A stretch of DNA of 64,000 nucleotides from Pseudo-nitzschia pungens (GCA_037355855.1 CM074765.1:2914001-2978000), one strand, 5' to 3'; counted from the stretch's first letter, positions 10,233-21,779 are shown. The notes: generated by a model from the letters alone, not told the origin. Numbers and translations: made by a program.

Positions 10233-10353
10233 CTATGGAATTCCTATCAGCTGTCCCCCGATTTCCGTACGGTAGAGTAAACCTTAAAAAATTACTTCGT
10301 AGTAGTTGAGGATGTACCGTAGAACCAGGGGACAGCTGATAGGAACTTTGTAG
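10233..10353. mobile_element. Small MITE, copy 2 (TA-flanked)
   Basis: A 121-bp relative of the 91-bp element at 3840, inserted in the opposite orientation. Its ends CTATGGAATTCCTATCAGC and inverted CTACAAAGTTCCTATCAGC both lead into TGTCCCC. TA flanks are at 10231-10232 and 10354-10355. The extra length comes from inner insertions such as GAAGTAATTTTTTAAGG. Confidence 0.75.
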
Positions 10354-11285
10354 TAAACCTTTTAAAAGGTTAAGATTGTGAGAATGAATCCCTAGCAACT
10401 AGTGAATAACCTCACTCTTATTGTAATAGAAGTACATGCATTAATCACGTCAATAGGAGCACAACAGCATTTCGCAGGTTATGAGCATCATCCCAACTAC
10501 CAAGCTCATCACCACAACAGGTAGATAAACAAAGCATCAACAGCAGACTGATTTACTTCACCATATTCGATCGCCGGAGCTTCACACACGGAGCTTCTTC
10601 GCAAAGATTACCGTGCGAGTAAGATCTTTTAAGTTAACCTTACGGTAAACCTTACTTCTTCCTATTCGTACGTGCAGTCCGAAGTTGACGTAGACCCGAA
10701 ACGGCTCCGTAACTGTACAAGTACGTCTAGCAGTTAACAGTACTAAAAAACGTAATGAAAATACCGGTACCGGTACAAGAAAGGTTACGACTAATCTTAC
10801 GATTTGCCGGTGCAAGTAAGACCTTACCAGTAGCCTTACGGTACACTTCAACGAGTTTGGAGAAATCCGAAATAGAACAAGAAATTGCTTTCCATTCCAC
10901 GTGTCTCTTCGTCCCGGTCGATAGGTTTCGTTTGCATTGGTGTCAAAATGATTTCTTTCGTTCGTCGGGAGAAAAGAAACATCTAGAGGATCTGCCCGCG
11001 ATAAAACAGACCTCCTTTTCAACATCTACCGTAATTATCTCTAGGGACGCCGTCGAAGACAACAATATTGAGATACCACCAGGTCCATCCAGACGTAAGT
11101 TGTATCTCCTGTAGGTTACATACGAGCATTATACCATTATCCACTGCAACCGAATGCATTGGATTACTATATTGAACAGCTTCGAATAAAGTTGACAACA
11201 ACGTTGACATCTGAACTGTTTTAGAGTCGACACAACTAGTACAAGGAGCAACCTACGCATCTCATTCAAGTCCTCACTTGTCGCC
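10354..11285. other. Noncoding stretch upstream of the transporter gene
   Basis: It contains repeated GTAAGGTTA/CGGTAA words (for example 10612-10660 and 10784-10850). Short ORFs such as 10582-11025 (minus) and 10755-11114 (plus) overlap each other and have no domain, so they are not called. Confidence 0.4.
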
Positions 11286-12808
11286 TTGTTCTTGTCAATT
11301 TCGGAAACCTCGTTTGCCGTGTCTTCTCCTTCTTTCAAATACTGCAATACTTCCATGTCCATCCAATCATTATCCCGCTTCCGCTCGATATTATTTCTTC
11401 TCGTGTTGTTCCTCTCTGGTTTCCAAAACAATCCATCTCATTTTGCTGCAGCTCGATCTGCCCGATCCGCCGCATCTCTTCTCCGCACAACATCAGCAAC
11501 CATAGCGACCCCAGCATCCCAAACGGGCTCCACAATAGCGTCGTCCGCTGTCGAGTAAGTTTGAATAAGATGTACCGTGGTAGTATATTGAATGTTGATT
11601 GAATCGTATCTGCTTTTTCGCGATGACTGGCTTGCGATGCGCTATTCTAATCGATGGACATTTTCGGTCGCTTTGTCATGCCCGATGTACGACGATCTCT
11701 TGTTTCATTGAATCTAACAAAACCAAAAAAATGCAATCAAACATCTGCCAACAGAGCCCCAGGAAGTTCCGCATCCATCCAACCTTCTTCCAGCCAAGTC
11801 AGCACTATTATGGGTGGTGATTCCTCTGATCAGTCGCCGGTTTCCACCGACAAGGCCGGTCTTCCCGACAGTGTGAAGCTACTGATTGGAGCCGGTGGTA
11901 TTTACGCAGCCTTCTTGTACTACGGGTCCCTTCAGGAAGACGTCTTCCGCTATGTTTCTCCTGATGGTTCTTCGTTCAAGCAGGCGTGGTTCCTACAGGT
12001 AATGGAGGCCTTGGCAAACGTCATTATTGGGTTTTTGGGCATGCAACTCACGGGACCAACCAAAGGAATCCCTCTTCGAATGTTTGGCATCAGCGGGGCC
12101 GCTCAGGTCTCGGCCAAGGCCTGTACCAGCCTTGCCTTGGCGAACGGCCTTTCCTTCCCAGTCGCCACACTCGCAAAATCTGGAAAGATGGCTCCGGTCA
12201 TGGCAGGCTCCTTGTTGCTGGGAGGGGCAACCTACAGCGTCCGAGAATACTTGCAGGTAGCAGCCATCATTGGTGGAACTGCCATTGTTTCCATGGGCAA
12301 AAAGAAGGGTTCCGGTGGTGACAATTCATTGATGGGTGTATTCTATATCGTGTTTTCTCTAGTTTTGGACGGTGTCACGGCAGGATTTCAGAAACGCCTC
12401 AAGACCGAGACCGCTAAGGTTGGTGTCAAACCAAAACCATACGACTTTATGTTTTGGACCAACCTCTTTATGTGCTTGACTGCCGTCGTCATTGCCGGAA
12501 TCTGTGGCGAGATTGCGACCGGAGGTGCCTTTTTGATGGCGAACCCCGAAATCATGAGCAAGATTGCACGTTTTGCCATCTGTTCCGCCGTCGGCCAATC
12601 CTTTATCTTTTACACGATTGCCAACTTCGACCCTCTCATTCTTTCGACGGTCACCACAACGCGCAAGATTTTTTCCGTGTTGTTGTCCATTTTCCTCAAG
12701 GGTCACTCCTTGTCTCTGACGGGATGGTCTGGAATTGGCTTGTCGGTTGGAGGTATTTTGTCGGAACTGCAAGCCAAGGCATCTTCGAAAAAGTCCAAAT
12801 CGAAATAA
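11286..12808 (+). CDS. Nucleotide-sugar transporter, SLC35B/UAA type, two exons
   Basis: A multi-pass membrane protein of about 10 hydrophobic segments. Blocks resemble SLC35B1-like transporters: ITLAGYY-like N-terminal helix GIYAAFLYYGSLQED, KSGKMAPVMAG, LDGVTAGFQKRLK and TTTRKIFSVLLSI. The C terminus SKKSKSK resembles an ER-retrieval Lys signal, so transport of UDP-sugars or ATP into the ER is likely. The intronless frame starts at 11654. I instead infer exon 1 from 11286 and exon 2 from 11755, joined in phase by an intron at 11555-11754, giving about 440 residues. Exon 1 adds a signal-anchor-like stretch (SILFLLVLFLSGFQ). A start at Met 11355 or the internal Met at 11810 (MGGDSSDQ) is also possible. 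It is convergent with the RTP1-like gene. Confidence 0.75.
11555..11754 (+). other. Predicted spliceosomal intron (200 bp)
   Basis: The donor is GTAAGT directly after GTC GA. The acceptor is CTGCCAACAG before AGCCCCAGG. Splicing joins GA to A and keeps the transporter frame, removing the stop that would otherwise follow exon 1. No transcript data are available here. Confidence 0.55.
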
Positions 12809-13108
12809 ACAAAACAGCATTCCAATGAGTAAACGAAAATTGCCGTTATTGACAACGATAGAACGCATGTGAAAAAGTACTAGCATTTTCGTTAAAACAT
12901 TGATAAATAAATCAGGCATCATATCGACTATGGTATTCATTTGTCTACGCGATCCATAAATCCAAATCATCGGATTGTGTATCATACCTATTGCATACAA
13001 CGCACGATTCGAAACGAGCATCTTCGTGAAGAAGCCATTCACACAATTGTAGCTACGAGGATCTTTTGTCGGCACAAAGCCATGAATACAATATCTCAAC
13101 TCTTCCTT

Positions 13109-16100
13109 CTATTCTAGCATTTCTATAGGATTGAGTCGAAACACGTTCTTTTCGGCATCGGCGCCGATTGGTGACTCCCCGTTGTCAGCAATTGATATCA
13201 TGTCACGGAAAATGCTAGGCATTTCGTCAAGTTTCCTTTGCTCTTCGAGGACCAGTCCGGCGGCAGCGAAAATTCCTTTCTCCTTCGCTTGCTCCCTGAT
13301 GTCCAGCGCTTCTCGGCACCGAGTCACAAGTGTAGAATCCACAACCTTGCCGCTAGTATGAAAGCTGGCGTCACGGCTGCCCTTCTTCAGGGTAGCAAAC
13401 AATACTTCCTCCTCCCCACTTGCTATCAAAGCCACTGAAAATGGTATTTCCGCAACAGACGAACGGTCTGATATCCCAACACCGACCAAAGCCTCAGCTA
13501 GGTTCATGCCTTCTGTTAGTACCTTTCCATAGATTTCCCTAGCCATCAGTGCCGCTGATCTCGTTACTGCTCTAGACTGAAAATCTAGATGGAAGGCTTC
13601 GACAACTAGGCGGACAAAGGCTTTGAGGAAAGGGGCAAGGACCGCTGACGAGGATTCGGCGATTACTTCGGACAAAACTGTGATGCGCAGGGACCGCACT
13701 ACCGCGGCTTCCTCTGCATGAAAAACGGGACCACCTGTCTTCAGACGAACATCTCTCTCTTCCCAATAATCTTTTGGGTTCGAAAGTTTAAACTCTTCAT
13801 CATTTTCTATTCGGTCTTCCTCGTTTTCTTCTTCGGAAACAACGAGACCGGTGCCAAAGTATCCGTCGGTTGCCTTTTGTAGCAATATTTGCTCTTTTTC
13901 TTCCATGACATGTCTTCCGCACACCATTCCTTCCTTTAAATCGGTCTTCGCCGTTCCGTGAAGCATCAGATTGGCTACAGCTGGAACGTATTCGTCGGTG
14001 ACGGCTCTTCGACGAATAATAAAAATGAGAGCTTCTGCAAGTTTAATTATTTGTTCTTGTGATAGACTAATAGGGGTTGAATTTTTGTTCATTGTCACCG
14101 TAGAGAAAGAATCTAGCTCCCCTCGAACAATAGCAGACGAAATCAACGGAAGAACATGCCGGGGATGCAGGTCACCAACTGCTACTATTGTCTGTACTGC
14201 TGCGAGATAGACATAAGATTCCGTGTCTTCAAGGGCAACCATTGATAGCCTTAGGACCTCACTGATCCAGGGAGCATCATTTTCAATTCCCCCGACAACT
14301 TCACCCCCTTCATTGAGTTTCAAGATCAACGACGGGGTATTTTGTCCACTCGATAGACTTCCTGCGAATCCGCGAGCCAATTTTCCAAGCGAAACCATTC
14401 CCCGGGCGCGTAATGGAGGTTGTGTCGATCTTAGGTCAGTCTCGGCATCCTTAAGAATTCTCTGGAGACCATTCTCCGATGACAGAGGAAGTGCTGCTAC
14501 CTTTGTCTTGGTATTATCTGCTTCACTGAGTTTCGCATCGATTGACACACGGGAAGCAACTAGCGCCATAGCATAAGCTGCCATGTCGGCCATTGCTGCA
14601 CACTCTCGCATGTCATCTTTGGTGTTCAGGTTGCGATTGGCTACAGGAATCGATAAGCGTTTCAGTACCGGGAGGAAGGATTGAATGATTTCTTCTTCCT
14701 CTGTTGACCTGAATTTTGAACCTAGTTCCATGACAGCAATGAGCATGCTTAACAGAATGGATGCTATCGATTTCAAGAATTCGTATCGCTGCACGTCGTC
14801 CCCTTCAAAATCCCCAGCGCTTTTTTCAGCCCTATCGTATCGGTTCAATTCTTCTTCTGCTGTCGCTGACAAAACTTCTCGAATCAGAGTTAGCAGCCCG
14901 GTCGTATTTTCTTTGTTCTCTCCAAACAGCAGTTGTTCTTGCGAACATCTTTCGCACAAAATGGGCAACAGAATTGTTGCGACAATCCTCAATGAAGCAT
15001 TGTCGTTCTTCTCATCTTTGCAGATGTAATGTCGTAGAAGGAATCGAAAAATCCTAGACGGGAGCCCCAGTATGAGCAACCGAGAATCAATGGTCTCCTT
15101 CATACCGTCGTGATTGGAAGCATTCGGGGCATTAGGAGCCAAGGCGAGAAGTATATTGTCAACAAAGAATTCAGCGGATTTGGTGGTAAATTGGACCGAT
15201 TCGGTGAATTCCTCAATGGCTGTTCGATGTTCCAATCGATGATACTGTTTTATTTCCAGCAATTTGACACGACTGTCATCACCCTTCTCAACTGCAGGGG
15301 TACTGCAAACAAACCGGTGACCTTCCAAATCCCACGATGTGGGCCCCAGTGCCAAGACAAACGCTGCTACAATTTCATCTCGAGCTTTTTCTTGATCAGC
15401 TAGTGAAGCTACCACGCTATTGTGAGCAAAAATGGCTTGAGTGAGCCATAGAAGAGTCCACTCGGCGTCTCTAGAGGTTGATGCGCATAGATTTTTTGGT
15501 GTTTGGTTGTCGTGCATAGCCACACGAAGGATTTGTCCCAGAATATTGTTGCACTTGTCACACCTGATTTCGTCATTTCCCGATTTATTGTCGGTGACTG
15601 TCGCCTTCATCAAAGTCCGCTTCAGGATTTCAATAGCGCGACTCGAATGCGGTGGTACAAATGCACAAAGCGCACCAATTTGTCGAATGGTCTCGTGTAT
15701 GCTTCCTCCGATGTTTCGTGCCGTTAGTATCTTTTTGTCCCGACCACCATACAATCGTTGTTCCCACACTTCTAAAATATGGCGGTCGATTGTTTGGTTT
15801 GACATGTTTTCGAAGACGGCCCACGCTGTCTGAATGACCGCCATAGAACGAGGGGGAATGCTGATTTTGCTGGTCGTTGTCGCCCCCGTTGCCTCGACAA
15901 TTACTGGAAAGGCAATGACGAGCAAATCCAATATTTTGTCACAGAGACGGCCTTGCAGTATCATGCCCTCCGTTGTTTGGCGGTGACTTGATGCCGGAAT
16001 CGTAGTCATAGCCACCAATGTCCGCCCCAAACGTTGCGCGGCCCCACTCATTAACGAGGTCTGATCATTTGACGAGGAAGCGATTGGCACAAAGACCGTG

Positions 16101-17440
16101 ACAATTGCTGCCAGGCCTCTGACATCTTGGGTCGCGAGTTCCGTAAGCAGTTTCGAGACACGATTTCGTAGCCATACAACTTGTTCCTGGTGATTTTCGC
16201 TTTGTGATAGCGAAGATGAACACGACAGCAATGTTTGATACGCCATGGCCCTCACAGTTGGATCAACACCAGCTACACGTTGTTTCTCACTGCAGTCCGT
16301 ATGCGGCAAAAAACGAGATAATGGTGGTAGTGACAATCCCAATGCTTGATAAAACTCTGCATCGACTAATCTTACATTCTTGCTGTAAGCTTCCTTCGTC
16401 TCGGAGTCCTGTTCATTGGAAATCGTTACGTAACGATCTCTTTGCGTTGACATCTTCATCATATAGAACTCAACCGAGAAAATAGCTTCGTAGAGGTCTA
16501 CTGCATGCCTAGGAAGTAACATAGGACGAAATCGATCCAACAAAACCAATTTTGCGACAGCTTCTGTGGTACAAGTCAGAAGCGGTGCTGATTCTTCTAT
16601 TCTTCCCAACAAGAATGATTTTTGTAATGATGATGATTGTAACGATGACGTTCCCCACCGCAGCGCGTTCTTGGGTATCCGCCCTGACAGAGACTTTGGT
16701 AGCTTGCTTCGTATTCGTTCCTCGACGACGGAGGAGGATGTTGGTACTTTCCTCGAGTTACTAGCATCCGAGGCTGCATATCTGTAATGCGCAGTGAACG
16801 GAAGTATCCCCGTGCAAACCAAAAATTCGAGCAAGCACGCAACGTCGGTGTAATCTTGAATTGACAGCATCCCCCGAGGAGGTTTCGGACGGTTTTTCCG
16901 ACGAACACTTTTTCGATTATTCGTTGGATTTATTTTGGCTGAATCGGGATTCGGGACCTCGCTGGGGAGATTGTCCAATACATCGTAGCATCTAGCCAAA
17001 AGTTCTGCGAGAGGCAAAGCGACTTCCTGCATGATTTTCTGTCGCTGGAGCTCGAAGGATCCATTCTTGTTTTTTTCAATCATCTCTTTCTTTTCTTTGT
17101 CTCCAGAGCTTAATTTTGAGCAATCGACTTTCAATCGTTGTGGTGGCAAGTCCGTATGTTCTCGCCGTTGAATCAATCGAACTTTTTCAACCAACCCCCG
17201 GTCTTTAATTTTCTCGTAGAGAGATACTCTTGCCAGCTGCGTCTGTGTTTGAATCTGTTGCTGAAATTCAAGCCGCAATGCTCCGATAAAGCTTCGTACG
17301 ATCGAAATGACATCCGATGCCAAGGTCTCGACAGAGAAAGCATCGGAAACCCTCTCGACTTTCCTCTTCGCATCTAGACCCGACGAAGCTATGCTAGCAA
17401 CTTCCATTTCGTCCTTAACTTCACACTGCTCCTTGTTCAT
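13109..17440 (-). CDS. RTP1/TANGO6-like HEAT-repeat protein
   Basis: 1443 residues, mostly alpha-helical. The C-terminal third resembles the RTP1/TANGO6 family, which acts in RNA polymerase II assembly and nuclear import in yeast and in secretory-pathway organisation in animals. The clearest blocks are RARGMVSLGKLARG, then DTESYVYLAAVQTIV followed by DLHPRHVLPLI. A late block at VRSLRITVLSEVIAES leads into FLKAFVRLVVEAFHLD, fitting the family's C-terminal domain. Length is in the range known for the family (about 1000-1200) or slightly above. There is no signal peptide. It is divergent from the acetyltransferase gene, with 488 bp between starts, so the two may share a promoter region. Assignment rests on remembered motifs; a generic ARM/HEAT protein is the alternative. 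Confidence 0.6.
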   Translation of the reverse strand: MNKEQCEVKDEMEVASIASSGLDAKRKVERVSDAFSVETLASDVISIVRSFIGALRLEFQQQIQTQTQLARVSLYEKIKDRGLVEKVRLIQRREHTDLPPQRLKVDCSKLSSGDKEKKEMIEKNKNGSFELQRQKIMQEVALPLAELLARCYDVLDNLPSEVPNPDSAKINPTNNRKSVRRKNRPKPPRGMLSIQDYTDVACLLEFLVCTGILPFTAHYRYAASDASNSRKVPTSSSVVEERIRSKLPKSLSGRIPKNALRWGTSSLQSSSLQKSFLLGRIEESAPLLTCTTEAVAKLVLLDRFRPMLLPRHAVDLYEAIFSVEFYMMKMSTQRDRYVTISNEQDSETKEAYSKNVRLVDAEFYQALGLSLPPLSRFLPHTDCSEKQRVAGVDPTVRAMAYQTLLSCSSSLSQSENHQEQVVWLRNRVSKLLTELATQDVRGLAAIVTVFVPIASSSNDQTSLMSGAAQRLGRTLVAMTTIPASSHRQTTEGMILQGRLCDKILDLLVIAFPVIVEATGATTTSKISIPPRSMAVIQTAWAVFENMSNQTIDRHILEVWEQRLYGGRDKKILTARNIGGSIHETIRQIGALCAFVPPHSSRAIEILKRTLMKATVTDNKSGNDEIRCDKCNNILGQILRVAMHDNQTPKNLCASTSRDAEWTLLWLTQAIFAHNSVVASLADQEKARDEIVAAFVLALGPTSWDLEGHRFVCSTPAVEKGDDSRVKLLEIKQYHRLEHRTAIEEFTESVQFTTKSAEFFVDNILLALAPNAPNASNHDGMKETIDSRLLILGLPSRIFRFLLRHYICKDEKNDNASLRIVATILLPILCERCSQEQLLFGENKENTTGLLTLIREVLSATAEEELNRYDRAEKSAGDFEGDDVQRYEFLKSIASILLSMLIAVMELGSKFRSTEEEEIIQSFLPVLKRLSIPVANRNLNTKDDMRECAAMADMAAYAMALVASRVSIDAKLSEADNTKTKVAALPLSSENGLQRILKDAETDLRSTQPPLRARGMVSLGKLARGFAGSLSSGQNTPSLILKLNEGGEVVGGIENDAPWISEVLRLSMVALEDTESYVYLAAVQTIVAVGDLHPRHVLPLISSAIVRGELDSFSTVTMNKNSTPISLSQEQIIKLAEALIFIIRRRAVTDEYVPAVANLMLHGTAKTDLKEGMVCGRHVMEEKEQILLQKATDGYFGTGLVVSEEENEEDRIENDEEFKLSNPKDYWEERDVRLKTGGPVFHAEEAAVVRSLRITVLSEVIAESSSAVLAPFLKAFVRLVVEAFHLDFQSRAVTRSAALMAREIYGKVLTEGMNLAEALVGVGISDRSSVAEIPFSVALIASGEEEVLFATLKKGSRDASFHTSGKVVDSTLVTRCREALDIREQAKEKGIFAAAGLVLEEQRKLDEMPSIFRDMISIADNGESPIGADAEKNVFRLNPIEMLE

Positions 17441-17928
17441 GCCTCCTTCACGTTTTTCATTACTGTATTAGTGAGAATACGATTGACAATCGTTTCATTT
17501 CGTGTTACGAAGTGTACAGTAATCTTAAGTTACGGTATTATTACTACTATTGTTTTAATTTCTGAAAATTCCAACGCGGACAAAAATTATTTTTTTCATT
17601 CATTTTTACTCTATTTTTTTTTCCACCAACAACAATCTGTCCGTTTGCCGTGAAAAGCAAAAATTCTACGAGTAAGCATCTTAAAAGGTTACGGTAAACC
17701 TTAAGTAATTACTCCGTGTAAATACTAGTAAAAATTAGAACTTGTGCGAAGTAAGATTAGTAGTTTACATCACTCGTACCGGGTACTAAGACTTAGCGTT
17801 CATACCAGTAAGGTTTAACCGTGTCTGAACCTCTCTTGTACTTGGTACATCCTGAGTGTACTAATAATACTAGTAAGAGATGATTTGGGATTTGGGATCG
17901 GTGAGCGATGACATGATAGTCGGAAACA
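17441..17928. promoter_or_regulatory. Divergent intergenic region (shared upstream region)
   Basis: The region lies between the divergent starts of the RTP1-like and acetyltransferase genes and must hold both promoters. It carries several GTAAGGTTA-related words (about 17685-17820) and A/T-rich tracts. No specific factor site can be named. Confidence 0.4.
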
Positions 17929-19257
17929 ATGAAAACCGTCGAAAGCCTACAGCAGGTGCACAAAGTCCCCATCATCGACGACAAGGCCGGGGGTGATAGA
18001 GATGATGATGACGGCAGTCAGTTGTATCATTCATACTTTCTGAGAGGGCTCGACGAGGAAGAGATTCGACCCTGGTCAGAATTCTGCGCCGGCGTCTTTT
18101 CCTACAAGGCCAATCCCCCTCCGGCTGACTATTTTTACCGCCACTACGCCAACGATCCTTTCAGGGACAGCAGCAAGCTCATACGTGTTGCAACGTATGA
18201 TAATCAAATCGTGGCTTCTTGCCGGATTTTTTTGAGGACGGTTTCGAGTGGAAAAGACGATGGAAATGTTTTTAGGGTTGGGGGAATCGGGGAGGTTTGC
18301 ACTGCGGTCGAACACCGACGCAGGGGTCTTTCGACAGCCTTGCTAGGGAGCGCCATTGCCATAATGAAGGAACGCAGATTACAGATCTCTTCTCTGCACG
18401 CAGCTCCAACCTTCTTTCCGCTGTACGAGTCACTGGGTTACACCCATACCGTTCGCGGAAATCGATGGTCTACGGTGCTCCTGACGTCACTGGCCAAGTC
18501 GAAGGACGCCACCGCAACAGCGACCTGCTATAGAATACGACGGGCAGATTTTTCCAGGGACGCAGAACAACTACAAGAGCTCCACGCACAGTATTCCGAA
18601 AATCGTTTGGCGGGATGCCTCGTCCGCAGCAAAGACTACTGGACACAGTATCTTTGCCAAGAGTTGGGAGAATCGTTGTTCCTCTTGACGTTTTCGTCGA
18701 AGAAGAGTGAAACTGACGACGAGACAATTATTGCATGGCTCTCAATTCGATCCATGAAAGGAGCTTTGGAAAAACGAGATGGTATCCAAGGCTTTCAAAT
18801 TCAGGAATTTGGTAGGAACTTGTCGACAACCGCTGGAGAGTCGATTCCAACGAGTCGTGCTCTGGTGGAATTGATCGACCATATTCTCTCTCGGGGAAAA
18901 GACGATTCCAATAGTAGTTCTTCCAACAATGCTTTGAGAGAAGAAAGAGAGAATCTACTCGTTTGGTTGAAGGTACCTGGGTTTGTGAGGGACGAAATCA
19001 GAGCCGAAGATGGAAACGACAGTAGCAATGAAGAATTTCGATTTGATTGGGAATCAGAAGACACCGAGATGGACAATGGGTGGATGTATCAAACATTGAT
19101 CCCGTCGTCAAACAAAGACGAGATCGACAATGAACAGTGGATACAACGAGGAGCGGCGACTTTGGATTTTCTCGATTTTGTTCGCCAAGGCATTGACGAG
19201 GAGAGTGTGACCAACCACAAACGGGAACATTTTGTGTGGCCATCCGATTCGTTTTGA
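17929..19257 (+). CDS. GNAT-family N-acetyltransferase
   Basis: 442 residues. The N-terminal half holds a GNAT fold. A beta strand VASCRIFLRTV precedes the acetyl-CoA motif A, GEVCTAVEHRRRGLSTALL, where RRRGLS is the pyrophosphate-binding R/Q-x-x-G-x-G/A loop. The segment SSLHAAPTFFPLYESLGY is the usual C-terminal motif B. The second half, about 230 residues, has no recognised domain and may be a second degenerate GNAT-like or sterol-carrier-like region, as in Eis-type enzymes. No targeting signal is seen. The substrate is unknown. It is convergent with the SLX1-like gene. Confidence 0.75.
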   Translation: MKTVESLQQVHKVPIIDDKAGGDRDDDDGSQLYHSYFLRGLDEEEIRPWSEFCAGVFSYKANPPPADYFYRHYANDPFRDSSKLIRVATYDNQIVASCRIFLRTVSSGKDDGNVFRVGGIGEVCTAVEHRRRGLSTALLGSAIAIMKERRLQISSLHAAPTFFPLYESLGYTHTVRGNRWSTVLLTSLAKSKDATATATCYRIRRADFSRDAEQLQELHAQYSENRLAGCLVRSKDYWTQYLCQELGESLFLLTFSSKKSETDDETIIAWLSIRSMKGALEKRDGIQGFQIQEFGRNLSTTAGESIPTSRALVELIDHILSRGKDDSNSSSSNNALREERENLLVWLKVPGFVRDEIRAEDGNDSSNEEFRFDWESEDTEMDNGWMYQTLIPSSNKDEIDNEQWIQRGAATLDFLDFVRQGIDEESVTNHKREHFVWPSDSF

Positions 19258-19784
19258 GGTTCTGTAAGGAATCGAGAAGTAGAGTAAAAGGAAAGAACAA
19301 TATTTAGCGACAATGTTTTTTTTTTTGTGTGAAAAATGATCAACAACCTAGTCCCACAAATGCTTGTAATTGGCTTTCATATTGCAGCGATCATTCCGCC
19401 GACAGAAAAAGGGGGAAACTGCTCCCTTTTCCGGGCAAAGATTGATCAGATTGCAATTTACTATTATATGGCACTCTTTGACCCTGTGACTTAATCTTTC
19501 GTTTGCTGTATAGTATATTTAGTGGCATATGGAGGTTGTTATTATGGTCGGAGGATGAAGTCAAACAGCATTGCAAGAAGGGATGCATCAGAGTTCCTGG
19601 CCATTCCCCCATCGCCAAACTTCAAAATCAGAGATCAATACTGATCTGAATACTAAGCTTTTTGTATGTTTCGTACGGGCACGATAAAAGAGTGGGTCAT
19701 GCGGCATTTCATTACAATTACAATGTTAATCAATACCAGAGTATAAACAAATTTGTTTCTCGTAGTATAGCTTTATTATCATCG
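19258..19784. other. Intergenic region between convergent genes
   Basis: It holds the 3' regions of the acetyltransferase and SLX1-like genes. No gene or repeat is supported. Confidence 0.4.
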
Positions 19785-21779
19785 TCATGGAGTGCAAAGA
19801 TCAACAATGGAGAGTCGTTTCGTTTTGGTGGGTCGTCCTGTAGTAGGCGATAGTAATGTAGAATCAATCTTTGAATGTTTGAAATCACAGTTTACACTTC
19901 GTTCCCGAAGACAAGTCTCACCGACAGTTTTGCGGGACAGATCATCGTCATTTTCAACACTGTCAGTCTCTGACGAGTCATCCGTGTAGACACCTTGACG
20001 ACTTGCATTTTCAACAACTCCTTGATTGCGTTGACTAAGAGGGATGGAAATCTTCATTTCCTGCCGCCTTCTGCAAAGTGGGATCGTAACTTCCTTGTCG
20101 ACTTTTGTCCCCCGATTGAAACTGTTCGTTATCGGCACTGGATGGTCATCCCTCGTCAACATTGATGTGACATTCTCTGTCAGAGAAGAGGATGATATAG
20201 GTGAATTGAAACTATCGGTATCATCATCGCTAAAAAAACCTATATTTCTTTGCACGTTGAACGTATTTGTTCTTCTTTTCGTATTTACCCAAGACGCAGA
20301 TATCCCATTTTCAACGGCTGGCAAAAAGCACAAGTCATCAATAGAGCTCATGTCGTCGCTGCCACACGAACTGGTTTCACCAACAGAAGAAAAATTGACG
20401 GCTGCTATTGATGATCCTTTGTCATGCAGGTTTCCCGTATTTCTAACTTGCTTCTGTCTATGCAACATTGATCCCGTGTCTAACATCGCTCTTGGTGCGT
20501 CAACCCTAGAGACCAGCACACTAGATTTGAGTTTGTTTGAGTTGTCCGAAAATTCCGTTGAGGAATCCATAAGCTCCCGCCATTTATCGTGCGACGACGT
20601 AGCTCTCATTTCCATGCCTTTCATACTATTGGTGAGTACAGAAACCTCTTCGTCGCTTTGGGTTTGCAAAATATCGGTGTCGTCGTGTCTTGAATGAAGT
20701 GTAGTTGTTCTGTGAGTTCTATCAGATTCCTGCCTCCAGTTGTTGACGTTCTTCTCGTCGTCCTCATCCGAAGAAGTTTCTTCCAATAGTTCAAAATCAC
20801 AGCAACGACGATAGAGATCCCCAAAGTCCTTTTCGAGCATGTCTTTACCGATGCAGCTACTACTTGATACGTCGTGAACAATGCCCGACTGTGACTCGAT
20901 ATGATTCATGTTTTCGTCCGAAATGATATCTTTCGCTTTGGAGAACTTTTTGTTCCTCGTTGCGTAGAAGGGCATTTCGTTAAGAGAAGCGATCGACTTA
21001 ATTGAGACATTGAGAGGTGGGGACGGTATTGAAAGGTTCTTGTTTGTATCCCTCTTTCTGGGTTTTGATTTGTTCCTGGAGCCTGCCTCCAACGACACGA
21101 GGTTGGCTGCTACAACCGCAATAGGTAGTGTTGGCATTGCAATCGCGTTTTCGTAGAGGACCCTACAATCGTCTTTGAGAAAATAAAGTGTCAGATCATT
21201 CCAGTCGTAGAGCTTGGGACACTGTTCCAAGAGAGTCTTGAGGATACACATCTGTCCTGGTGTCCCACGCTTTCGCTTGACTTGTTTGGCACGATCATCG
21301 CCAATCACTGCTCGAACCAAAAGGGATTTGTCGGGATGCTGCCAGGCCCATTCGAACTGAAGAGCCATTTTGTGGGTTGGAAATCCGGCCACCAAAACAG
21401 AAAATTCCCATGGTCGACCGCCTCGTTTGGTCTTCCAGGCACCTCCTTTCTTCAATATCCCATTATGCTGTTTCAGGCGGCGCTCGGGGTTAGTGGTGAA
21501 TCCCACGTAAGTTTTGAATGGATACTGGGGGCTTAGGGAACGGAGGCAGTAGCAGTGATAGTGACTGGTTGCATCATTGCACTTTTTTTTTCTTGTCGCC
21601 TCGGAGATTCGTTTTTCATCTGGAAGCATAACACTCGATTCGAGGGGGTTTGGTATCGATAACGATAATTGTAATGATTCAGTTGTTTCTTCGTTCTCGG
21701 AACAATGGTCCTCGCCATTCAATCCATTGGCAATATCCGAGGCCAGTTCCGACCAAAAATCATCATCCTCGTCACTCAT
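19785..21779 (-). CDS. SLX1-like GIY-YIG structure-specific endonuclease
   Basis: 664 residues. A GIY-YIG nuclease domain spans about residues 73-160. The first strand is YHCYCLRS, then [19 protein letters not shown] with catalytic Arg at 100/101. Next come GGAWKT and [13 protein letters not shown], and [11 protein letters not shown] with the metal-binding Glu143. These are SLX1 hallmarks; SLX1 with SLX4 cuts branched DNA such as Holliday junctions. The C-terminal RING of canonical SLX1 is not visible. Instead there is a ~480-residue Ser/Asp-rich tail of low complexity, ending in [10 protein letters not shown]. It could lack SLX4 binding through the RING or belong to an algal subfamily. The 13-kb transposon begins 87 bp upstream of its ATG. 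Confidence 0.8.
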   Translation of the reverse strand: MSDEDDDFWSELASDIANGLNGEDHCSENEETTESLQLSLSIPNPLESSVMLPDEKRISEATRKKKCNDATSHYHCYCLRSLSPQYPFKTYVGFTTNPERRLKQHNGILKKGGAWKTKRGGRPWEFSVLVAGFPTHKMALQFEWAWQHPDKSLLVRAVIGDDRAKQVKRKRGTPGQMCILKTLLEQCPKLYDWNDLTLYFLKDDCRVLYENAIAMPTLPIAVVAANLVSLEAGSRNKSKPRKRDTNKNLSIPSPPLNVSIKSIASLNEMPFYATRNKKFSKAKDIISDENMNHIESQSGIVHDVSSSSCIGKDMLEKDFGDLYRRCCDFELLEETSSDEDDEKNVNNWRQESDRTHRTTTLHSRHDDTDILQTQSDEEVSVLTNSMKGMEMRATSSHDKWRELMDSSTEFSDNSNKLKSSVLVSRVDAPRAMLDTGSMLHRQKQVRNTGNLHDKGSSIAAVNFSSVGETSSCGSDDMSSIDDLCFLPAVENGISASWVNTKRRTNTFNVQRNIGFFSDDDTDSFNSPISSSSLTENVTSMLTRDDHPVPITNSFNRGTKVDKEVTIPLCRRRQEMKISIPLSQRNQGVVENASRQGVYTDDSSETDSVENDDDLSRKTVGETCLRERSVNCDFKHSKIDSTLLSPTTGRPTKTKRLSIVDLCTP

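Noticed and set aside
12359..13099. 246-codon minus-strand ORF
   Set aside because: Antisense to the transporter coding region with no domain.
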